This document shows positions 8,286 to 15,162 of a stretch of 50,522 bases of DNA, piece by piece. The stretch is from JAHELQ01 sp965603365. Lineage in GTDB: Bacteria; Acidobacteriota; Aminicenantia; UBA2199. Both the position numbers and the translations under genes were made by a program. The stretch covers positions 1 through 50,522 of the forward strand of contig CBFDCR010000038.1 in assembly GCA_965603365.1 (NCBI GenBank). Direction: 5' to 3'. Every line of letters starts with the position of its first letter. Position 1 is the first letter of the stretch. The notes under the pieces were generated by a model, which searched no databases, was not told the DNA's origin, and saw only the letters and a program-made list of their open reading frames with translations.

Positions 8286-9166
8286 TGTCGGGTAAATTAA
8301 TCGATTTACGCAGACGCATTAAATCCATTAACGATACCCAGAAGACCACCCGGGCCATGAAGACCGTATCCGCCGTGAAACTGCGCAAAGCCACGGCAGA
8401 ATTAAAAAACTCCCGCCCCTATCTGACTAAAGTCGTGCATCTGCTCTCCCAACTGAAAAAAAAGGTGGCGTTGGAGACATTTCCCTTCTGCCAGGAGAGA
8501 AGCGGCGGCACATGCGCAGTGGTGGCGGTGAGTTCCGATAAGGGCCTATGCGGTGCCTTCAACTCTCACCTGATCAAGAGAGCGGAAGAACACTGCCAGA
8601 GCCTGAAGGAGCAGGGGGAAGATGTCCTCCTGGTCACCGTGGGCAACAAGGTCTTTCAACACTTCCAGAAAAGAGAAGAGTACCCCATCAAAGAAACCGA
8701 ACAAAAGATGATGGCCAGGCTCCAGTATGCCGACGCCCTGAAGTTATCGGAATATCTCCAGGATATTTATTTAAACGGAGAGATCAAGACCGTGGAATTT
8801 GTTTATACCGCCTTCGTCTCTACTGCCAGCCAGAGCCTCAGTATTAAAACCCTGTTTCCCCTGAAACTGGAATTTGAGCAGTCGGAGGAAGAAGATGAAG
8901 CCGACAAAGAATACATATTCGAGCCGGCGCCTGAGGAAATTTTCAGGACCTATTTATCCAGGTATATCCACTCCCTGGTCTACCGCACTTTACTGGAATC
9001 CTCAGCCTCCGAACATGCCGCCCGCATGATTGCCATGGATATGGCCACCAACAATGCCGGGGATATGATCCAGAGCCTGACTCTGACTATGAACAAGCTG
9101 CGGCAGGCCTCGATCACCAAGGAGCTGCTGGAAATCATTACGGCCACCGAAGCCATGAAAGGATAG
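8285..9166 (+). CDS. atpG: F-type ATP synthase subunit gamma
   Basis: 293 aa, normal length. Central shaft of F1. The N-terminus (LRRRIKSINDTQKTTRAMKTVSA) matches the conserved gamma start; the C-terminus (RMIAMDMATNNAGDMIQSLT, NKLRQASITKELLEI) matches the conserved end, where 'Ar..aM..At.Na...i..l.l..N..RQ..IT.El.EI' is usual. GLCGAFN in the middle is also family-typical. Its ATG shares one base with the atpA stop (TAATG), a strong translational coupling signal. Confidence 0.97.
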   Translation: MSGKLIDLRRRIKSINDTQKTTRAMKTVSAVKLRKATAELKNSRPYLTKVVHLLSQLKKKVALETFPFCQERSGGTCAVVAVSSDKGLCGAFNSHLIKRAEEHCQSLKEQGEDVLLVTVGNKVFQHFQKREEYPIKETEQKMMARLQYADALKLSEYLQDIYLNGEIKTVEFVYTAFVSTASQSLSIKTLFPLKLEFEQSEEEDEADKEYIFEPAPEEIFRTYLSRYIHSLVYRTLLESSASEHAARMIAMDMATNNAGDMIQSLTLTMNKLRQASITKELLEIITATEAMKG

Positions 9167-9181
9167 GAGGAAAACAGAAAC

Positions 9182-10621
9182 ATGAGAGCCGAAACAAAGA
9201 AAGAACGCAACCAGGGAAGGGTGATCGCAGTGGTGGGGCCGGTGGTGGACGTGGAATTCCCCAAAGGGGAGCTGCCGGGAATCTATAACGCCATCGAAAT
9301 CGTCTCCGACGGTTATGACGTCGAACAGCCCATTCGCATAATCACCGAAGTGGAGTTTCACCTGGGGGAGAACCGGGTGCGAACCGTGTCCATGCACCCC
9401 ACCGACGGCCTGGTGCGGGGCATGAAGGCCATCGATACCGGCGGTCCCATTACCATCCCGGTGGGCCGGGAGCTGCTGGGACGGGTCATCAACGTCATCG
9501 GCGAGCCGGTGGACGAACAGGGCCCCATCGGCGCCAAAATTCGCTATCCGATCCACAGGCCCGCCCCTAGCCTCGAAGACCAGGATACCACCTTAGAACT
9601 ATTCGAGACCGGCATCAAGGTCATCGATCTGCTGGAGCCCTATTTAAAGGGCGGCAAAATCGGCCTGTTTGGCGGCGCCGGCGTGGGTAAAACCGTGCTC
9701 ATCATGGAGATGATCCACAACGTGGCCAAGAAACACGGCGGGCTGACTGTCTTTTCCGGCGTGGGCGAGCGCACCAGGGAGGGCAACGACCTCTGGCTGG
9801 AGATGAAAGAATCCGGTGTTATTGATCGGACCGCCCTGGTCTACGGCCAGATGACCGAGCCGCCGGGAGCCCGGCTGCGGGTGGCCCTGACCGGCTTAAC
9901 CCAGGCCGAATACTTCCGTGATGAAGAGGGCCTGGATACCCTGCTGTTTATCGATAATATTTTCCGGTTTACCCAGGCCGGTTCAGAGGTCTCCGCCACC
10001 TTAGGCCGGATGCCCTCGGCCGTGGGCTACCAGCCCAACCTGGCCACCGAGATGGGGGAGATGCAGGAGCGCATCACCTCCACCAAAAAAGGTTCCATCA
10101 CCTCTGTGCAGGCCATCTACGTACCCGCCGACGACTACACCGACCCGGCCCCGGCCACCGCCTTTACCCATTTAGACGCCACCACCAACCTGTCCCGGGC
10201 ATTGACCGAGATCGGCATCTACCCGGCGGTGGACCCATTGGCCTCCTATTCCCGGATCTTAGATGCCCGCATCATCGGCGATGAACACTACCAGGTGGCC
10301 CGGCGGGTCAAGGAGATCCTCCAGCGCTACAAGGATTTGCAGGACATCATCGCCATCCTGGGCATGGAAGAGTTGTCGGATGAGGACAAGATCACCGTCA
10401 ACCGGGCCCGGAAGCTTCAACGGTTCCTCTCCCAGCCCTTCTTCGTGGCCGCCGAGTTTACCGGCCGGGAGGGCAAATACGTGGAGATCAAAGATACCAT
10501 CAAGGGATTCAAGGAACTGGCAGAGGGCAAATACGACGATTATCCCGAACAGGCTTTCTACATGTGCGGCACTATCGATGAAGCCATCGAGAATGCCGAT
10601 AAAATGGGGTATAAGAAATAA
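9182..10621 (+). CDS. atpD: F-type ATP synthase subunit beta
   Basis: 479 aa, full length. Catalytic subunit of F1. Walker A GGAGVGKT lies at about residues 162-169, the GERTREGNDL catalytic glutamate region at about 195, and the Walker B region LLFIDNIFRFTQAGSEVSA after that. The alpha/beta signature PAVDPLASYSR is present. AGGAGG at 9167-9171 lies shortly before the ATG. The stop codon overlaps the start of atpC by one base. Confidence 0.98.
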   Translation: MRAETKKERNQGRVIAVVGPVVDVEFPKGELPGIYNAIEIVSDGYDVEQPIRIITEVEFHLGENRVRTVSMHPTDGLVRGMKAIDTGGPITIPVGRELLGRVINVIGEPVDEQGPIGAKIRYPIHRPAPSLEDQDTTLELFETGIKVIDLLEPYLKGGKIGLFGGAGVGKTVLIMEMIHNVAKKHGGLTVFSGVGERTREGNDLWLEMKESGVIDRTALVYGQMTEPPGARLRVALTGLTQAEYFRDEEGLDTLLFIDNIFRFTQAGSEVSATLGRMPSAVGYQPNLATEMGEMQERITSTKKGSITSVQAIYVPADDYTDPAPATAFTHLDATTNLSRALTEIGIYPAVDPLASYSRILDARIIGDEHYQVARRVKEILQRYKDLQDIIAILGMEELSDEDKITVNRARKLQRFLSQPFFVAAEFTGREGKYVEIKDTIKGFKELAEGKYDDYPEQAFYMCGTIDEAIENADKMGYKK

Positions 10622-11049
10622 TGGCCCAGATCATCGAGCTGGAAGTGGTCTCCTCCAAAAGAGTCATCCTTGAGAAAACGGAAATTAAGGAACTCTACAT
10701 CCCCGCCTTTCACGGCGAGGCCGGTATCCTGGAAAATCACCTCCCCTACATCACCCTGTTGAAGATGGGGGAAGTCTCCTACCTGGACGCCAGAGACAAG
10801 CGGCACTACCTCTACATCGAGGACGGCTTCGTGGAGTCGGCGGACAACATGATCGCCATTGTGTCGGATACGGTGGTGCCGGGGGAAGAACTGGATAAAG
10901 AGGCAATTTCCGCAAAACTAACAGAGGTGAAGGCACGGATCAAGTCCTCCCTCAAGGGCGAGATCAGCGCCGAAGAGTTGGCCCTGGCCTTAGAAGAAGA
11001 AAAGAGACTGAAAATTAAAGCCGGAATCATCAAAAAACGAGCGGGGTAA
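10621..11049 (+). CDS. atpC: F-type ATP synthase subunit epsilon
   Basis: 142 aa. N-terminal beta-sandwich (LEVVSSKRVILEKTEIKELYIPAFHGEAGILENHLPYITLL matches the family pattern of 'v.vvtp...v....v..v..p...Ge.Gil..H.p....l') followed by a C-terminal two-helix domain rich in Glu and Lys. It regulates and couples rotation in F1. Starts at the ATG that overlaps the atpD stop. No a- or c-subunit gene follows. Confidence 0.93.
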   Translation: MAQIIELEVVSSKRVILEKTEIKELYIPAFHGEAGILENHLPYITLLKMGEVSYLDARDKRHYLYIEDGFVESADNMIAIVSDTVVPGEELDKEAISAKLTEVKARIKSSLKGEISAEELALALEEEKRLKIKAGIIKKRAG

Positions 11050-11052
11050 ACC

Positions 11053-11409
11053 GTGAGAAAGATACTGAATAACCTGAGCCCGCTGCTCTTTGCCCTGATC
11101 TCCTGTCTGTTTTATCTTCTGATCTACCGTCCATCCCCGAACTCCACCGGCTTCACCACTGCCTGTCTGGCCTTCTGCGCCGGCCTGGGCTGGAGCGCGG
11201 TGATCATTCTCTTTAACCGCCGGCAGAGAGTGCTCATGTACACCTATGTGGTCGTCTCCCTGCTGATCCCGGTGCTGGCGGTGGAGGTTTTTTCACTCCT
11301 GCCGGTAGACCGGTTGGGGCACCACTCCCTGTGGGTGCTTTTGCTTATCAGCCTCATCGCCTTGATTATCTACATATCCCCCTGGGCTGCCAATAAAAAA
11401 ATTAAGTAG
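11053..11409 (+). CDS. Small polytopic membrane protein trailing the ATP synthase operon
   Basis: 118 aa with about four hydrophobic segments (near residues 8-26, 33-52, 58-78 and 88-107) and a positively charged C-terminus. It starts with GTG 3 bp after the atpC stop, so it is probably co-transcribed and coupled. The operon lacks atpI and atpZ, and four short helices are compatible with an accessory assembly protein. No diagnostic motif links it to AtpI, so the function is open. Confidence 0.7.
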   Translation: MRKILNNLSPLLFALISCLFYLLIYRPSPNSTGFTTACLAFCAGLGWSAVIILFNRRQRVLMYTYVVVSLLIPVLAVEVFSLLPVDRLGHHSLWVLLLISLIALIIYISPWAANKKIK

Positions 11410-11414
11410 CCGGG

Positions 11415-11759
11415 TTATTTACCCTCTTTGGGGATGATACAGAGGAATTTCAGGGGGGTATTACCGGTATTCTCAAACTGGTGCTTCTCGTCGGGCATTA
11501 CCAGGGCAAAATCATCCTTTTTAACCGGTACGGACCCATTCCGGGTGTTAATCTGGCCGCTGCCTTCCAGGAAATAGACCTCGTGTTCCCAGGAGTGGGC
11601 ATGAAAGGGCGTGTGGCCGCCGGGTTCTACTTCAAACATCCGCAGGTAGAAGTTGGGTGCGCCGCTCTCCTCACCGATCAACCAGCGGATGGAGACCCCC
11701 TCCACCCCTTCCATTTTTACCTCACTCTTCTCCACCTGATCATATCTCTTCACAATCAT
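11415..11759 (-). CDS. Small cupin-domain protein
   Basis: 114 aa single-domain cupin. Motif 1 (GGHTPFHAHSWEHEVYFLEG, about residues 47-66) supplies the His, His and Glu positions of a metal site, with a third His in EHEVYF. Motif 2 (PDEKHQFENTG, about 88-98) supplies the last His. Likely a metal-binding, cytoplasmic protein; the substrate is unknown. AGGAG sits 7 bp before the ATG. It converges with the ATP synthase operon, only 5 bp apart. Its first codons and ribosome-binding site are duplicated at 13726-13770. Confidence 0.88.
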   Translation of the reverse strand: MIVKRYDQVEKSEVKMEGVEGVSIRWLIGEESGAPNFYLRMFEVEPGGHTPFHAHSWEHEVYFLEGSGQINTRNGSVPVKKDDFALVMPDEKHQFENTGNTPLKFLCIIPKEGK

Positions 11760-11817
11760 CTTCTTACTCCTTTACACTTTCATCCGCTCGATACCCGGCT
11801 CCATACCTATCTCTCGA

Positions 11818-12024
11818 TCAACGCCAATCGAATGACAACTTGCGGCTGTGCTGGGCACAATCCCTTAAATAGAGGTTGATTAAATTTTGATAGGAAATGC
11901 CCACTTCCTGGGACAGGTTTTTGAAATATTGAATCGTATCGTTGTCAAGGCGGATGGTAACCTGTTTCTTCAATTTCTTTATATAAGGATTCTTGATTGA
12001 ACTTGAAAAATCATACTGTTTCAT
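11818..12024 (-). CDS. BrnA/CopG-like ribbon-helix-helix antitoxin, orphan
   Basis: 68 aa. The core KKQVTIRLDNDTIQYFKNLSQE followed by GISYQNLINLYLRDCA matches the BrnA-type pattern (K.v.iRld.d.l..f...g..YQ..in..Lr), a DNA-binding antitoxin fold. In the usual arrangement the BrnT toxin gene lies just upstream; here the upstream bases hold only repeats, so the toxin is absent. No clear Shine-Dalgarno signal precedes the ATG. Confidence 0.75.
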   Translation of the reverse strand: MKQYDFSSSIKNPYIKKLKKQVTIRLDNDTIQYFKNLSQEVGISYQNLINLYLRDCAQHSRKLSFDWR

Positions 12025-12070
12025 AATTGTAGAATAATTGTACTATAACTGTTTTACTATTTCAACATGA

Positions 12071-12097
12071 GGGTCGAGTTTTTGGCCCGTAAATCGT
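12071..12097. repeat. Dispersed motif GTCGAGTTTTTGGCC ... CGTAAATCGT (copy 1)
   Basis: GGGTCGAGTTTTTGGCCCGT followed at once by AAATCGT. The same words recur at 13303, 14561, 14957 and 15139 (see those entries), either fused as here or split. It sits just before array 2. Confidence 0.6.
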
Positions 12098-12125
12098 AAT
12101 CGGGGCGGGGATGAGGTTTGCCGTC

Positions 12126-12419
12126 ATACGGTGTTGTTTTTCCTCAATACGGTTGTATCTTTCCTATATACAACTTTTTCTTTCCTATATGCGGTTGAAT
12201 GTTTCCTGGATACGGTTTCGTGATTCCCTTCTGAGGTTTAATTTTATCTATACACGACCGTATTTATCCTTAATACGGTCTCATTCTGTAGTAATCAGGT
12301 TGTATCTTTTCTAAATACAACTTTATTTTTCCCTTTCACGGTTGTATCATTCCCAAATACAACTTTTTCTTGCCTTAATACTACCTTTTTATTCCTATAT
12401 ACAACTTTATTTAGCCTAT
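12126..12419. repeat. Exact-period 21-bp tandem array, 14 units (array 2)
   Basis: Fourteen units of exactly 21 bp (12126-12146, 12147-12167, and so on to 12399-12419) with no insertion or deletion. The consensus starts ATACGGTTGTAT or ATACAACTTT and ends TTTCCTAT. GGTTGTAT and its near-complement ATACAAC both appear at the start of units, so neighbouring units can pair as inverted repeats. A partial unit precedes it at 12111-12125. The period is a multiple of three, which creates a heptad-like open frame at 12111-12314 that I do not call as a gene. There are no spacers. It fills most of the 510-bp gap 12025-12534; the remaining bases show nothing else. Confidence 0.92.
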
Positions 12420-12534
12420 ATCCGCCTGCCGGACCTGCCGGATGGATAAATTTTGGAGATAGAGGAGAACCAAGACGGGTAGGATGGGCTTTGAATATTG
12501 GTGGCCTTGTGGTACAATAACGCCGGAGGCTACA

Positions 12535-12768
12535 ATGGGACAGGTTGTGCTGGATATAAAAAATGAAGAGAAAGGCAAATTTTTATTGGATTTTTTAAGA
12601 CAGATAGATTTTATTGAAATAAAGGGTTTGGCCAAAGAACGGAAGGTGCGGAAGGAATCGTCAAAGACAAAAACAATGGCTGACAATGCCCTTTTGAATG
12701 CCCCTATCTTGAGCGAAGAAGAGATTCAAAATATTGAAAAGGTAGGCCGGGAGCTTAAAGGGCCATAA
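12535..12768 (+). CDS. Small antitoxin-like hypothetical protein
   Basis: 77 aa from the ATG at 12535, chosen because GGAGG lies 5-9 bp upstream; an in-frame ATG at 12484 would add 17 residues without typical character. The protein has an N-terminal beta/alpha segment (VVLDIKNEEKGKFLLDFLRQIDFIEI), a basic linker, and a C-terminal PILSEEEIQNIEKVGRELK tail. This resembles the widespread class of ~75-aa antitoxins placed before toxin genes, but no toxin follows. Recognition is by general look only. Confidence 0.55.
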   Translation: MGQVVLDIKNEEKGKFLLDFLRQIDFIEIKGLAKERKVRKESSKTKTMADNALLNAPILSEEEIQNIEKVGRELKGP

Positions 12769-12916
12769 TCTCCATTCACTTCCTCTCTATATAAAATGCT
12801 GCCAAAACTGTGACTGATTTTTGCCATTATTCCCATAAGTTTAAAACGTTGCAGCCTGATGGTTTTACATTCTGAACATTCCTCGTGACTAAAGTGAAAT
12901 CTTTTACTATTATAGT

Positions 12917-13156
12917 TCAAAGATCGACCTCTCTGCCAAAATCTTGATCTCTTTCCAGATCAATCTGGGCATTGTAAAGGGGAGAGTTTCTGAAAAACTC
13001 GGCCAGTGTCTCTTTTTTATTTATATCTTCGGGGATCTCTTTATCCAGGATGGTAACAAAAACCGGCGCGTTTTTGTCTATGGACAAATCATCGGGTTTT
13101 TCGTCAACCCATTTCAACCTGTTTCCATTTAGAAGTGCTTTATATGTTCTTAACAT
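12917..13156 (-). CDS. Antitoxin-like protein of the DUF104/VapB-associated type, orphan
   Basis: 79 aa from the ATG at 13156, which has GGAGT 7 bp upstream; the longer frame from 13171 lacks a ribosome site. Sequence features: a short N-terminal strand (YKALLNGNRLKWVDEKP), acidic middle, and a hydrophobic VFVTILD strand, then a helical tail ending DLERDQDFGREVDL. Similar small proteins occur as antitoxins before PIN toxins. The frame after its stop (12726-12920, TTG start, no ribosome site) does not look like a toxin, so the partner seems lost. Confidence 0.6.
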   Translation of the reverse strand: MLRTYKALLNGNRLKWVDEKPDDLSIDKNAPVFVTILDKEIPEDINKKETLAEFFRNSPLYNAQIDLERDQDFGREVDL

Positions 13157-13302
13157 GTAAACTCCTATCAATAAAATTTAGGTTTAGCTATGATTATATA
13201 ATATACGAAATCTTTCAAGATTTCAAAATTTTTTATAAATTTTCCTGGATTATTTACTCCTTGATGAAAAGGTCATCCCGGCAGACTTTACCAGACGCCC
13301 AA

Positions 13303-13326
13303 ATTGGCCTGTTCCGTAAATCGTGC
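13303..13326. repeat. Dispersed motif GGCCTGTTCCGTAAATCGT (copy 2)
   Basis: TTGGCCTGTTCCGTAAATCG joins the two halves of the motif also seen at 12071, 14561, 14957 and 15139. It lies at the 3' edge of the PIN toxin remnant. Confidence 0.55.
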
Positions 13327-13327
13327 T

Positions 13328-13549
13328 CTATTTGTTAAAGGTAAATGTTTTTATCGAGAGTCTTTTCCCTATTTTCTGTAATTTTTCATCTCTAGTAAGA
13401 AGGGTTGCATTGTTTCGCCGGGTCAATACCAGGTACATGGAATCATAGACCGGATGTTCGATTTGACTTGACAATGATAATGCCTCCCGATATAGTTCAA
13501 TTGTAGGAGTAAACTCATCCACCAGTTGAATGGTTCTTTCCAGGCTCTT
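13328..13549 (-). pseudogene. Truncated PIN-domain toxin (VapC-like), C-terminal part only
   Basis: The frame encodes KSLERTIQLVDEF, then a PIN-type C-terminal half: IEHPVYDSMYLVLTRR matches the family's 'h..YDa.Ylala...', and LLTRDEKL matches 'LlT.D..l', carrying the third and fourth acidic positions. The N-terminal half with the first catalytic Asp is missing. At the 5' edge the frame runs into a stop inside the antitoxin end. An ATGA start at 13550-13553 exists but is now out of frame (it reads 12 codons to a stop). This fits an internal deletion of about 65 codons that also shifted the frame. The toxin is therefore inactive. Confidence 0.8.
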
Positions 13550-13711
13550 TCATCGCTTTCGATCCTCCCGGATGAGTTGGAGGGGGTCGGTAAGGTTATA
13601 TTTTTTCAGGTCTTCGGATTGGGATCTGATTTCATTGATAATTTGACGCCTTCTGGTTTCAGGGGAGATGTCTATATTCAAACTTTTGTTCAGACGCATT
13701 CTGGGGGTCAT
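13550..13711 (-). CDS. 53-aa antitoxin of the broken PIN locus
   Basis: Short gene: ATG at 13711, TGA at 13550. The product begins MTPRMRLNKSLNIDISPE, is helical and basic, and ends YNLTDPLQLIREDRKR. Length, charge and the ATGA overlap with the toxin start identify it as the antitoxin of the locus by position. The family is not certain. It appears intact although the toxin is deleted. Its ATG overlaps the stop of a 16-codon leader derived from the cupin gene start (ATGA at 13708-13711), so its translation is probably coupled to that leader. Confidence 0.65.
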   Translation of the reverse strand: MTPRMRLNKSLNIDISPETRRRQIINEIRSQSEDLKKYNLTDPLQLIREDRKR

Positions 13712-13770
13712 CCTGCATGGGCCTCCTTCTCCACCTGGTCATATCTCTTCACAATCATCTTTTTACTCCT
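13708..13770 (-). pseudogene. Duplicated 5' end of the cupin gene forming a 16-codon leader
   Basis: 13726-13770 matches 11727-11771 at 43 of 45 bases. It includes the AGGAGT ribosome site and the first 11 codons of the cupin (MIVKRYDQVEK). After five more codons (EAHAG) the frame stops with TGA at 13708, overlapping the antitoxin ATG. This is a gene fragment that now acts, at least by layout, as a translated leader. Confidence 0.8.
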
Positions 13771-13782
13771 CACCGTCAAACC

Positions 13783-14196
13783 TTATATTATAGATTCGAT
13801 TTCAGACTTAAATCGTTTGAATACATCGCGAGCATCTGCTGCCAGGGGCTCAATGCGTGCAGGGTCGAGATCGGGCACATAGGCATGAATGAAATAATGC
13901 CTGAAGGCAAGATATCGTTTCAACTCGTCAGTAGTGGCCTCTGTGATCAATCCCATCTCTTTAGCAGTATTCAACAAATCACTGTGCCAGGAAGCACCTT
14001 GCGGCATTTGAATATGTCTGGCCTGAACCACTTGCTTTATTACATTTTCTACACCGTTGTAAAAATTGTGGAGTAAAGCAGCGACACCGGCAAGTTCCAG
14101 AATCGAGAGATCCGATAGAGTGCCTTCGGGAACAGAAGACAACACATTCTCTATATTTTCATATTCTGCTTCAATGCGAGTTTTGATATTAGCCAT
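13783..14196 (-). CDS. hepT: HEPN-domain toxin (HepT-like)
   Basis: 137 aa from the ATG at 14196. A longer frame to 14265 overlaps the upstream gene fully and is rejected. All-helical HEPN fold. The motif RHYFIHAY (about residues 104-111) fits the R-x4-H-x-Y signature of HepT ribonucleases, whose Tyr is AMPylated by the partner MntA. The gene overlaps the MNT gene by 8 bp, the classical order antitoxin-toxin. Both catalytic Arg and His are present, so the toxin is potentially active. It is the one module of this small-gene region that looks complete. Confidence 0.85.
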   Translation of the reverse strand: MANIKTRIEAEYENIENVLSSVPEGTLSDLSILELAGVAALLHNFYNGVENVIKQVVQARHIQMPQGASWHSDLLNTAKEMGLITEATTDELKRYLAFRHYFIHAYVPDLDPARIEPLAADARDVFKRFKSEIESII

Positions 14197-14458
14197 ATAA
14201 GGGGGCGCCCTCCTCCTGGACGAGTTGATGGAATTTCGATTTAACCGACAGATCAATGACATCAACGGGTTTTGACAATGTCAACATGAGATCGCCGTAA
14301 AACCGAAAAAAATCCTTTGCCAGGATGCCCTCCACCGCAATATCGATATCCCGGCTCTCCTTGTCCGGCAACAAACTGGAACCGAAGAGCAGTACCCGCC
14401 TGGCGTTATATTTACGGGCAATGTCCCGTATTTTTTCTTTATCTGCTTCCGAAATCAT
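14189..14458 (-). CDS. mntA: Minimal nucleotidyltransferase antitoxin (MntA-like)
   Basis: 89 aa from the ATG at 14458; a GTG two codons upstream (14464) is the alternative. The motif LLFGSSLLPDKESRDIDIAV (about residues 24-43) is the GS...DxD active site of minimal nucleotidyltransferases. Known family role: it neutralises HepT by adding AMP to its motif Tyr. The 3' end overlaps the HEPN gene by 8 bp. No Shine-Dalgarno signal is visible. Confidence 0.87.
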   Translation of the reverse strand: MISEADKEKIRDIARKYNARRVLLFGSSLLPDKESRDIDIAVEGILAKDFFRFYGDLMLTLSKPVDVIDLSVKSKFHQLVQEEGAPLYG

Positions 14459-14550
14459 GGTCACATTATATCATTAATTCACCTTTTCCGAAATCATCTT
14501 ACCAAAACCCCTCTCTGATCCCGGTCTTATCGCTCTTCAATTGGCCAATA

Positions 14551-14580
14551 AGTGTCAGTTTGAGTCGAGTTTTTGGCCTG
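14551..14580. repeat. Dispersed motif AGTGTCAGTTT + GAGTCGAGTTTTTGGCCTG (copy 3)
   Basis: Two words side by side: AGTGTCAGTTT and GTCGAGTTTTTGGCC. The first also recurs at about 15210, the second at 12071 and 15139. Confidence 0.55.
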
Positions 14581-14623
14581 GTATGAAAATACATTGTCAA
14601 AAAAAATTCTCATATTCTCAGGG

Positions 14624-14638
14624 TGACGCCTCGCGTCA
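14624..14638. repeat. Short inverted repeat TGACGC-CTC-GCGTCA
   Basis: A 6-bp perfect stem with a 3-bp loop, with further outward CTCA/TGAG symmetry. It lies in the gene-free stretch just before array 3. The role is unclear. Confidence 0.45.
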
Positions 14639-14697
14639 TGAGGGGGTGTACCTTTTGAGTTCAATCGCGGTCGGTGGTTGAATTTAAGGGCTGACTT

Positions 14698-14949
14698 GTT
14701 GAGGGCGTGAGGTGAAATGTTCAGGTCTAGAGCTCAATCGTTGAGGTCGCGAGGTCAAATGTTGAGGTTGCGAGGTCAATCGTTGAGGTCACGAGCTCAA
14801 ATGTTGAGGTCATGAGGTCAATCGTTGAGGTCACGAGGTCAAATGTTGAGGTCGCGAGCTCAATCGTTGAGGTCATGAGGTCAGTTGTTGAGGTCTCGAG
14901 CTCAATCGTTGAGGTCGCGAGGTCAAACTTTCAGGTGGTGAGGTGCACA
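14698..14949. repeat. Exact-period 21-bp tandem array, 12 units (array 3)
   Basis: Twelve contiguous 21-bp units (14698-14718, 14719-14739, to 14929-14949). Each is GTTGAGGTC, two variable bases, GAG, then G or C, then TCAA and a tail. Tails alternate between AAT and ATC over most of the array, giving a 42-bp super-period, as in array 1. Decayed units extend left to about 14650. GAGCTC and TCGCGA palindromes recur within units. There are no spacers. The gene-free stretch 14459-15344 contains this array and copies of the dispersed motif; I see no gene in it. Confidence 0.92.
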
Positions 14950-14956
14950 TTTCCAG

Positions 14957-14976
14957 ACTGTCCCGTAAATCGTGTG
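14957..14976. repeat. Dispersed motif GACTGTCCCGTAAATCGTGT (copy 4)
   Basis: CTGTCCCGTAAATCGT is the second half of the motif seen at 12071 and 13303. It follows directly after array 3. Confidence 0.5.
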
Positions 14977-15138
14977 GGGTTATGGTGACTCTAAGGGGTA
15001 TTTGTGGTAGACTGTTGGTCTGGATTGTGGGACTGCGATGGGGCCAGGTAGCTCGTCAGCGGCCGGGCATAGATAGGATGTTAAGATGAAACATAAATCG
15101 GAAGATGTAGTGAAACAGGCGGGTGGTTATTTTAATGA

Positions 15139-15162
15139 GGGGTCGAATTTTTGGCCTGTCCC
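15139..15162. repeat. Dispersed motif GGGGTCGAATTTTTGGCCTG (copy 5)
   Basis: Matches copies 1 and 3 with one or two changes. AAGTGTCAGTTT follows about 50 bp downstream, near 15210. Confidence 0.55.

Noticed and set aside
11400..11440. Possible shared terminator between the ATP synthase operon and the cupin gene
   Set aside because: Only a 4-bp GGGT/ACCC stem is present with a poor U-run; too weak to call.
12111..12314. Open frame with heptad-like IRLYLSY repeats
   Set aside because: It is the read-out of a 21-bp tandem repeat; it has no ribosome site and ends within the array. The frame at 30-266 is rejected for the same reason.
12126..12419. Possible CRISPR array
   Set aside because: Units are directly contiguous with a fixed 21-bp period, no unique spacers, and no cas genes are near. 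The same applies to the arrays at 1-165 and 14698-14949.
12726..12920. Possible toxin after the antitoxin at 12917-13156
   Set aside because: The frame needs a TTG start without a ribosome site and has no toxin motif.
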